NCBI GenBank assembly: GCA_903938205.1
Contig: CAJACJ010000484.1
Location: forward strand, 1-5,534
Direction of reading: 5' to 3'
Length of the DNA: 5,534 bases
Source: an uncultured bacterium
GTDB lineage: Bacteria; Planctomycetota; Phycisphaerae; Phycisphaerales; SM1A02
How positions within the stretch are numbered: the first letter of the stretch is position 1; every line of letters starts with the position of its first letter. This document shows, in pieces, positions 1-4,973 of the stretch. Position numbers and translations under genes: made by a program. Below the pieces are notes generated by a model, which saw only the letters and a list, made by a program, of their open reading frames with translations, was not told where the DNA came from and did not search any database.

Positions 1-540
1 ACTGGCGCCAAAGTTTCCGCCTCTCACATTCAGCCGCGCTTGACGCCGGACATTCATGTTGCGGCGGCCATTCCAAAAGGCGATCGCTTGGCCACCATGC
101 TTGACATGCTTGGGCAATTGTCCGTCGCATCATTCACTCCGCTTGATTGCGAACGCAGCGTTATTCCAGCCGACCGATTTGACGGCGCACGCGCTCACAG
201 AATTTTTGTGGAGGCGCTCAAGCAAAGCCGCGGTGCATGGACCACGCAAGTCGCAAGCGCGCACACACCCAAGTCATGCGTGGAAATGTGCCACGCCAAA
301 AACATCGCCGCCTACATTGCGCATCCCGATGGACAACCAATCGCCAAAATAAAAATGGACCAACCCAGCTACATGATGTTGATTGGTCCCGAGGGTGGAT
401 TCACCGACGCGGAAATCGCCGCCACCGAAGCCGCGCATGCAATTCGAATTTCACTTGGAGCAACAACGCTTCGCATTGAAACGGCGGCCGCAATGACCGC
501 TGGTTTTGTGCGCTTTTACGCACAAAACCAAGTTGGGTAA
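1..540 (+). CDS. rsmE: 16S rRNA (uracil-1498-N3)-methyltransferase RsmE, 3' part (5' end outside window)
   Basis: The reading frame is open from base 1 and ends at TAA 538-540, giving 179 residues; the family is usually about 240-250, so the N-terminal PUA-like part is missing upstream. RsmE is a cytoplasmic SPOUT methyltransferase that uses S-adenosylmethionine to make m3U1498 in 16S rRNA. Visible family landmarks are AAIPKGDRL (about residues 21-29), CERSV (50-54), the EALKQS segment (71-76), the knot motif LIGPEGGFTDAEI (127-139), and the C-terminal SLGATTLRIETAAA segment (151-164), which forms the SAM-binding trefoil knot in this family. Somewhat unusual is LDMLGQLSV where the family normally has a QKxTELGV-like stretch, but the reading frame is intact and the catalytic-knot motifs are present. 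The TTG at 40 is internal, not a start. The stop codon abuts the tRNA-Ala gene on the other strand, and the last codons lie in a strong inverted repeat. Confidence 0.95.
   Translation, partial: TGAKVSASHIQPRLTPDIHVAAAIPKGDRLATMLDMLGQLSVASFTPLDCERSVIPADRFDGARAHRIFVEALKQSRGAWTTQVASAHTPKSCVEMCHAKNIAAYIAHPDGQPIAKIKMDQPSYMMLIGPEGGFTDAEIAATEAAHAIRISLGATTLRIETAAAMTAGFVRFYAQNQVG
501..530. terminator. Perfect 12-bp inverted repeat inside the 3' end of rsmE, candidate bidirectional terminator
   Basis: TGGTTTTGTGCG (501-512) is the exact reverse complement of CGCACAAAACCA (519-530), with a 6-base loop (513-518). It lies in rsmE codons 167-177, ends 10 bases before the end of the stop codon and 11 bases beyond the mature 3' end of the oppositely oriented tRNA. 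It could therefore form a hairpin in both convergent transcripts. Neither side has a following U-tract, so a canonical intrinsic terminator is not shown; 3'-end protection or termination without a U-tract are alternatives. The repeat itself is certain; its role is inferred. Confidence 0.6.
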
Positions 541-613
541 TGGAGTGCAACGGGATCGAACCGTTAACCTCCGCCTTGCAAAGGCGGCGCTCTCCCAGTT
601 GAGCTAGCACCCC
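541..613 (-). tRNA. tRNA-Ala, anticodon UGC
   Basis: The minus strand folds as a complete 73-nt cloverleaf. The acceptor stem is GGGGTGC/GCACTCC and contains the G3-U70 wobble pair that identifies alanine tRNAs. The D stem is GCTC/GAGC with an 8-nt loop containing GG, the anticodon stem is CCGCC/GGCGG with loop TTTGCAA (anticodon TGC at plus-strand bases 580-578), the variable loop has 5 nt, and the T arm is AACGG-TTCGATC-CCGTT. The discriminator base is A. CCA is not encoded: the next three bases read TTA, so the tail must be added by CCA-adding enzyme. The 3' end touches the rsmE stop codon with no gap. Confidence 0.98.
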
Positions 614-623
614 AGTGAAGCAA

Positions 624-629
624 AGTATA
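624..629 (-). promoter_or_regulatory. Candidate -10 box for tRNA-Ala
   Basis: On the minus strand TATACT (5 of 6 matches to TATAAT) ends 10 bases before the tRNA 5' end, which would give a 5' leader of only a few bases. No convincing -35 element is seen 16-18 bases further upstream. It suggests that the tRNA has its own promoter rather than relying only on read-through from the SH3-protein gene upstream on the same strand. Confidence 0.45.
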
Positions 630-651
630 GGGGCAAAAAGTGATTCGTTAT

Positions 652-670
652 GGAAAGAATTTCTATTTCC
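652..670 (-). terminator. Weak hairpin after the SH3-protein gene
   Basis: In the 62-base gap between the SH3-protein gene and the tRNA, the minus strand has GGAAA and TTTCC arms (5 bp, 9-base interior), six bases past the stop codon. A T5 run follows only after about 14 more bases. The stem is short and AU-rich, so this is a weak candidate for terminating the upstream gene; nothing else but the tRNA -10 box is seen in this gap. Confidence 0.2.
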
Positions 671-675
671 TAGAT

Positions 676-2055
676 TTATTGAATGGAGCGAACTTGGCCA
701 CTTTTGCGGGTGGTCAGAATTTCAACAGCAGTCGGATCAATCACGCTGACTCGCAACGCCTCGTCGTAACGCTTCTCGCCACGAATACCAACCAGCGTTC
801 CAAGCATGGTCGCAAGTTGCGCTGGATTCTTCGCCGTGACATACGCCACAGTTTGACCAACGGCTGGATCAACCAAGCGATAGAGCAGTGGTAGTCGCTT
901 GCCATCATAAATACTGCTGGCGTTGAGAATGCCAACGACGGTGAAGTCGGAGCGCGCCTCCAAAGCAATCTTGATGGCGCGGACTTGATCGGTGTCGGAA
1001 TCAATCGCGGAGCGTAGTTCCTTGAGTTGGCGAATGCGTTGCTGCGCCTCGATCTGCACAATGAGTTGCTTCACGCGCGTCTCAACAACATTCTTAATCT
1101 CAGCTTCGCATTCAGCGTCATTCATCAGAATCATGTAACGATCTTTCAGCACGCCGACTTCGCTTGAAGCCAGTGGCTCCGCTTTCACGGTGACCCAAAT
1201 CACTTCAAGGTCTTTAAAAGTTTGGCGGCGCTTTTCAGCCGCGATCATTTGCGGAGTCTTGACTGGTGGCGCAACCACAACAACTTCCACTGCTTTTACC
1301 GCAGGTTTTGCCACTTCTGTTGGAGCAGGCGTCACCACTGTTTCAGTGATCACGGTTTCTTTTTTGGTTTCTTCCGTGATGACTTTGGCTGGCGTGGTGT
1401 CAGTGGCTGGAATGGTCTCGCTCATTTCCTTGGTCTTCTCTTCGATCACCGCCACTGTGGTTGCACCAGTGGTTGGTTTCGCAACAGGAACGCTTGCTTG
1501 AGCCTCCGCCATTTTGGTGGCTTCACCCGCGCTGGAGCGACGAATATAATTTCCGTTGATATAGCCCTTGCAAGTTGCGGGAATGGAAATTTTGTAGACC
1601 TTCTCACGCTCGCCGTTGATGGTGGCGACCACTTTGAGCATTTCACCAGAGTTCACTTTGCCAATCGCCTTGAACGAAGCATCCGGATTGCCATCGGCGC
1701 CAATGTTTGGCGCGCGAACTTCGGTCTCCGCGTTCACGGTCAAAGTTTGACCGTCGGCGGACAGGACCACTTTGTCGTTGGCCAGTACGTATCCATATAT
1801 GTTCTTGAAGGAAGGTCCGCTGGTGCGAACCATGGCCCAGCCAAAACTATCTTCGATCACTTCAACAACGTCGCCCATGGACAACTTGCCAAATGGATAC
1901 GTGCTGGTGGCGCTTGGTCCGCAACGGATATAGACGTCGTTCGCGGCCACGGTGCCGCTGTAGGACTTACTTGGCGCGGCCGCAGGTGCTTGCGCCATAG
2001 TGGTGGTGCTGAAAACGGGAAGAACGAGAACGATCAGTAGTAGAGCCAATTTCAT
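676..2055 (-). CDS. Secreted protein with SH3-like domains, Pro/Val/Thr linker and C-terminal beta domain; function unknown
   Basis: The 459-residue product starts with a clear Sec signal peptide (MKLALLLIVLVLPVF, then a probable cleavage after MAQA near residue 23), so it should act in the periplasm or cell envelope. Residues about 31-95 resemble a bacterial SH3 domain (VYIRCGPS, then GDVVEVIED-FGWAMVR and IYGYVL), and about 103-172 look like a second, diverged copy ending in GYINGNYIRR. Residues about 178-268 are a low-complexity Pro/Val/Thr/Glu/Lys linker. Residues about 271-368 are charged and probably helical. Residues about 370-448 (FTVVGILNASSIYDG, LYRLVDPAVGQTVAYV, LVGIRGEKRYDE) look like a compact beta domain, perhaps OB-like. 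No catalytic motif is recognised. Cys45 and Cys162 sit in the two SH3 segments and could form a disulfide. The in-frame ATG at 2073 (adding MRRIAH) is an equally possible start; neither start has a Shine-Dalgarno sequence. The gene is transcribed away from the TolC gene. Confidence 0.85.
   Translation of the reverse strand: MKLALLLIVLVLPVFSTTTMAQAPAAAPSKSYSGTVAANDVYIRCGPSATSTYPFGKLSMGDVVEVIEDSFGWAMVRTSGPSFKNIYGYVLANDKVVLSADGQTLTVNAETEVRAPNIGADGNPDASFKAIGKVNSGEMLKVVATINGEREKVYKISIPATCKGYINGNYIRRSSAGEATKMAEAQASVPVAKPTTGATTVAVIEEKTKEMSETIPATDTTPAKVITEETKKETVITETVVTPAPTEVAKPAVKAVEVVVVAPPVKTPQMIAAEKRRQTFKDLEVIWVTVKAEPLASSEVGVLKDRYMILMNDAECEAEIKNVVETRVKQLIVQIEAQQRIRQLKELRSAIDSDTDQVRAIKIALEARSDFTVVGILNASSIYDGKRLPLLYRLVDPAVGQTVAYVTAKNPAQLATMLGTLVGIRGEKRYDEALRVSVIDPTAVEILTTRKSGQVRSIQ
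1252..1524 (-). other. Low-complexity linker-coding segment of the SH3 protein
   Basis: These bases code for residues about 178-268, dominated by Val, Thr, Ala, Pro, Glu and Lys, with quasi-repeated pieces such as VITEET, VITETVV and VEVVVVAPP. The composition suggests a flexible extracytoplasmic spacer separating the SH3 part from the C-terminal domains. It also explains long spurious open frames on the opposite strand here. No exact tandem repeat unit is visible. Confidence 0.7.
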
Positions 2056-2100
2056 GTGGGCGATTCTACGCATTTTTGGTTTGTATACAGTGCACGCTTC
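2056..2100. promoter_or_regulatory. Divergent promoter region with palindromic TGTATACA
   Basis: This 45-base gap separates the SH3-protein gene (-) and the TolC gene (+). It contains the 8-base palindrome TGTATACA (2082-2089) followed directly by another palindrome, GTGCAC (2090-2095). TATACA reads as a 4-of-6 match to the -10 consensus on both strands. Used on the plus strand it would place transcription start near 2096, about 5 bases before the TolC ATG; on the minus strand near 2075, just before the ATG at 2073 or about 20 bases before the one at 2055. No -35 element or Shine-Dalgarno sequence is evident. The palindromes could alternatively be an operator. Confidence 0.4.
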
Positions 2101-3918
2101 ATGATTCTCCGTTGGCCAATTCAGGCGCTCACATTTGCCCTTCTCACAGCGGTTTGCGTGTGTTCTTGCACAGCGCCCATGGATGATCCCGATGGAACCG
2201 AGGGGTTGCGTCACGCCATGGATACCGCCGTCGCGCGTGAATTGGCGCAGGCTCCGGTGCAAGATCCAGTGAGGCCTGTGACGCGTGAAATGAATGAGGT
2301 GTTCAACGCGTTGCAGAAACGGCGCGCGCAACTTGATTTATTGGGTCCACAAATCTCGGAGCTTGGTTCAGGTCTGCCTCTGGGCAACGACTTGTACGGG
2401 AAGCCATATCCCGAAGTGAATTTGTCTTTGAAAGATGCCATTCGAATTTCCGTGGAGCACAATCTTGGAACACAAGTTGCGCGCTTGCAACAAGGTGTCA
2501 CACAAGCGGAGTTGGTTGCGGCGCAAGCAGCATTTGATTCTTCATTTGTGGCCAGCACTCAGGCGAATATTTCAAACACGCCGGCGCAGGACATTAATTT
2601 GAGTGGAGCCGTTGTCCCCATTCCCGTGGACTTCATGAATCAATTTCGTCAGTTTAATTTTTCAAGCGGCATTCAAACGCCAATGGAAACTGGCGGGCAA
2701 TTTAGCGCCACGGTTGTGAATCAATATTCAAAGTTGTATCCAGAAAGTGGCTACACGCCCAATCCGGCGTGGATTAACAGCGTGCAACTTGGCCTTACGC
2801 AGCCACTTTTACGTGGTTTTGGAAGTGATGTGAACATGGCGGGCATTCGCCTTGCGCGCAACAATGATCGGCGCAGTTTGCAACAGTTGCGCGCCAACTT
2901 GCTCATATTGTGTCGCGATGTGGAGGCCTCTTATTGGCAAGTGGTTCTGGCGCGCCAACGCGTGGTGACGGCGCAGTGGCTTGTGAAGGTGGGCACTGAG
3001 GTACGCGATGTGCTTTCCAAGCGACGCAGCTTTGACGCAACACTTGCAAACTACGCGGACGCCGTGGCTAAGGTGGAGGATCGCAAGAGCCAAGTGATCC
3101 GCGCGCAACGCGATGTGACCGCGGCCGTAGATAAATTAAAAGTGCTGTTGAATGATTCCAATTTTCCAGTTGGCGACGAGACCATGATCGTGCCCACGGA
3201 TTTCATGGTTGATGAACCGCTTGCATTTTCATTGAAGGACGCCATTGGAACTGGCGTGGATCAAAGTCCAATTATCACGCAGGCATTGCTTGGCGTTGAT
3301 GACGCAAGCATTCGTCAAGTGGTTGCCGACAACGGTCGCTTGCCCTCGCTGAACTTGACGGCGCAGTTGCAATTTCAAGGCATGGATCAGCAGAACGGAA
3401 ATTATGGCGACGCCTGGAGCGAGGTTGGCGCGGCGAATTTTATGAGCTATTTGGTGGGCGCCAATTTCAGTCAACCGATTGGAAATCGCGGTCCAGAAGC
3501 CAATTATCGCAGGTCGCGCTTGGAGCGTTCCAAGGCCGTCATTACCTATCGCGCCGCCATTCAGCAGGTTGTGTACTTGGTGAAAGATTCGCTGCGCAAC
3601 ATTGATACGCAATATCGATTGATTGAGCAGACGCGCGCGTTTCGTTTGGCGCAAGCGGAAAATATGCGCGCGCTCATGGTGGATGAGCAAACTATTCCCA
3701 GCTTGACTCCGGAGTTTCTCAGTTTGAAATTTCAGCGGCAGAACGAATTGGCCAGCGCCCAAAATCAGGAAATTCTTTCCATGGTTGAATACAACAACGC
3801 CATCGCGTCGCTGTGGATGAACATGGGAACGGGTTTGCAAATGAACCGCATTGAGTTGAATGTGTTTGATCCCGATAATGATGGGTCCACAAAAAATGCC
3901 ACGACTATTGCAAAGTAA
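2101..3918 (+). CDS. TolC-family outer-membrane efflux lipoprotein
   Basis: The 605-residue product belongs to the outer-membrane efflux protein (TolC/OprM) family, trimeric channel-tunnels that connect inner-membrane pumps or type I secretion systems to the outside. The N-terminus is a lipoprotein signal: hydrophobic ALTFALLTAV followed by VCSC, making Cys23 the likely lipidated residue. About 80 residues of linker follow (helical, ending LGNDLYGKPY). The first family repeat begins at LSLKDAIRISVEHNLGTQVA (about 108-127), with the beta-strand/loop part around 145-235 and the characteristic LTQPLLRGFG (about 232-241). Long amphipathic helices run from about 255 to 350. The second repeat begins at FSLKDAIGTGVDQSP (about 376-390), with VGANFSQPIGNRGPEANYRR (about 452-471) mirroring the first half, then helices to about 575. 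ATG 2101 is chosen over the in-frame GTG at 2056 because it places the signal peptide at the very N-terminus. No pump or adaptor gene is present in the window. Confidence 0.93.
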   Translation: MILRWPIQALTFALLTAVCVCSCTAPMDDPDGTEGLRHAMDTAVARELAQAPVQDPVRPVTREMNEVFNALQKRRAQLDLLGPQISELGSGLPLGNDLYGKPYPEVNLSLKDAIRISVEHNLGTQVARLQQGVTQAELVAAQAAFDSSFVASTQANISNTPAQDINLSGAVVPIPVDFMNQFRQFNFSSGIQTPMETGGQFSATVVNQYSKLYPESGYTPNPAWINSVQLGLTQPLLRGFGSDVNMAGIRLARNNDRRSLQQLRANLLILCRDVEASYWQVVLARQRVVTAQWLVKVGTEVRDVLSKRRSFDATLANYADAVAKVEDRKSQVIRAQRDVTAAVDKLKVLLNDSNFPVGDETMIVPTDFMVDEPLAFSLKDAIGTGVDQSPIITQALLGVDDASIRQVVADNGRLPSLNLTAQLQFQGMDQQNGNYGDAWSEVGAANFMSYLVGANFSQPIGNRGPEANYRRSRLERSKAVITYRAAIQQVVYLVKDSLRNIDTQYRLIEQTRAFRLAQAENMRALMVDEQTIPSLTPEFLSLKFQRQNELASAQNQEILSMVEYNNAIASLWMNMGTGLQMNRIELNVFDPDNDGSTKNATTIAK

Positions 3919-4867
3919 TCACGATGGCGTTGAAGAGGCGGCGGCGCGCATTGAAGCGGGCGGCGTGGTCGCATTTCCAACAGAGACTGTGTACGGTCTT
4001 GGCGCTAGCACTTTTGCGGTGGACGGTTTGAAATTGATTTATGAAATCAAGGGGCGGCCATCGGACAATCCGTTGATCGCGCACGTGCTTGACGCCGTGG
4101 AGGCGCGCACGCTTGTGTCTGGTTGGGACCTTCGCTGCAGCAGACTGGCCGCAAAATTTTGGCCCGGTCCGCTTACCATGATTTTGAACAAGGCCATTGA
4201 TGTGCCCGACGAGGCCACCGCGGGTTTGCAAACCATCGCCGTGCGTTCGCCCATGCATCCCGTTGCGCGCGCGTTGTTGTACGCCTTTGATGGGCCCATC
4301 AGCGCGCCAAGCGCGAATCGCTCAGGACATATTTCGCCCACAACCACCGAACATGTGATGGGGGATTTTCCGGAGCAAGACGATTTGTTGGTGCTTGAAG
4401 GCGGCCGCGCCAACTTTGGTATTGAAAGCACTGTGCTTGATTTAACAGGTGAAAAGCCTGTGATTCGCAGGCCGGGTTCGATCACGCTGGAGTCACTTTC
4501 GCGCGTGTTGGGCGCGGTGGAAGTTGCGCAGGGCATTGGCCAAGGCGTGAGTCCAGGCACGCGGCTGATTCACTACGCGCCAAAAATTCCAACCATGTTG
4601 GTGCCGTCCAACCGGCTGGAATCTTTTCTGGCCACGCTTACGGAGCCCGCCGCGGTGCTCACCCTTGAGAGCGCGCGGGTGTCGGCGCCGCACATTGGCA
4701 TTCAAATGCAAACCGACGCGTCGGCGTACGCGCGCATGTTGTATTCAAAGTTGCGCGAGGCGGAAATTTCCGGGCTGACTCACATTGTCATTGAGGAGCC
4801 GCAAGGCCAAGACGGTTTGTGGTTCGCCGTGCTTGATCGATTGCGCCGCGCTGCGGCCAGTGTGTAG
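3896..4867 (+). CDS. sua5: Threonylcarbamoyl-AMP synthase, Sua5/TsaC2 two-domain type
   Basis: This cytoplasmic enzyme makes threonylcarbamoyl-AMP from threonine, bicarbonate and ATP, the first step of t6A37 formation in ANN-decoding tRNAs; TsaD and partners finish the reaction. Of 323 residues, about 10-205 form the YrdC domain: GGVVAFPTETVYGLGA (22-37), KGRPSDNPL (52-60), the FWPGPLT segment (88-94), VRSPMHP (116-122), SAPSANRSG (136-144), GIESTVLDL (175-183) and RRPGSI (191-196). SPGTRLIHYAP (219-229) is the hallmark linker entering the C-terminal Sua5 domain, which runs to the end, so this is the long Sua5 form rather than short TsaC. ATG 3896 is chosen because conserved sequence begins soon after it; in-frame ATGs at 3860, 3878 and 3881 would add non-conserved residues read from TolC codons. 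A weak GATGGG lies about 10 bases upstream. It overlaps the TolC gene by 23 bases, suggesting co-transcription and translational coupling. Confidence 0.95.
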   Translation: MPRLLQSNHDGVEEAAARIEAGGVVAFPTETVYGLGASTFAVDGLKLIYEIKGRPSDNPLIAHVLDAVEARTLVSGWDLRCSRLAAKFWPGPLTMILNKAIDVPDEATAGLQTIAVRSPMHPVARALLYAFDGPISAPSANRSGHISPTTTEHVMGDFPEQDDLLVLEGGRANFGIESTVLDLTGEKPVIRRPGSITLESLSRVLGAVEVAQGIGQGVSPGTRLIHYAPKIPTMLVPSNRLESFLATLTEPAAVLTLESARVSAPHIGIQMQTDASAYARMLYSKLREAEISGLTHIVIEEPQGQDGLWFAVLDRLRRAAASV

Positions 4868-4874
4868 CGAGAAG

Positions 4875-4919
4875 TTTCATTGCGTGCATACATGTTGTGA
4901 AAAAATGCACGGCATGAAA
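4875..4919. terminator. Imperfect inverted repeat after sua5, candidate convergent terminator
   Basis: TTTCAT (4875-4880) pairs with ATGAAA (4914-4919), and CGTGCAT (4883-4889) with ATGCACG (4905-4911). A 2x2 mismatch separates the two stem blocks, for 13 paired bases in all, and the loop is 15 bases. It begins 8 bases after the sua5 stop. No U-tract follows on either strand, so it is not a textbook intrinsic terminator. Its place between converging genes makes 3'-end formation the most likely role. Confidence 0.5.
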
Positions 4920-4932
4920 GCGGCGTGGAACA

Positions 4933-4971
4933 TTCAAATACAAAGTGCGCGGATAGAAATTGTATTTTGAA
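4933..4971. terminator. Second inverted repeat between sua5 and hutU, candidate terminator
   Basis: TTCAAATACAA (4933-4943) pairs with TTGTATTTTGAA (4960-4971): 11 bp with one bulged T (4968) and a 16-base loop. The stem is AT-rich and stops 2 bases short of the hutU stop codon (4974-4976). The plus-strand 3' arm is U-rich, which could help stop sua5 transcripts; on the minus strand the hairpin would lie immediately after hutU. Together with the preceding repeat it fills most of the 106-base gap, and no gene is seen there. Confidence 0.5.
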
Positions 4972-4973
4972 AA

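Noticed and set aside
484..491. GCGGCCGC octamer, recurring near 1976 and 4402
   Set aside because: The copies lie in coding sequence in a GCGC-rich genome, are not at comparable positions relative to genes, and are best explained by Ala/Gly/Arg codon use.
1190..1501. Hydrophobic Val/Thr/Ser-rich plus-strand frame, considered as a small membrane protein
   Set aside because: It arises from the complement of the low-complexity linker codons of the SH3 protein; there is no promoter or ribosome-binding site.
1222..2040. Long open frame (272 codons) on the plus strand opposite the SH3-protein gene
   Set aside because: Its translation is a His/Arg/Gly/Phe-rich shadow with no domain pattern, whereas the minus strand has a signal peptide and SH3-like domains.
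3229..3840. 203-codon open frame on the minus strand inside the TolC gene
   Set aside because: It lies fully antisense to well-conserved TolC helices, and its translation shows no recognisable features.
4039..4560. 173-codon open frame on the minus strand inside sua5
   Set aside because: It is antisense to the catalytic YrdC domain; its composition fits a shadow frame and it has no supporting motif.
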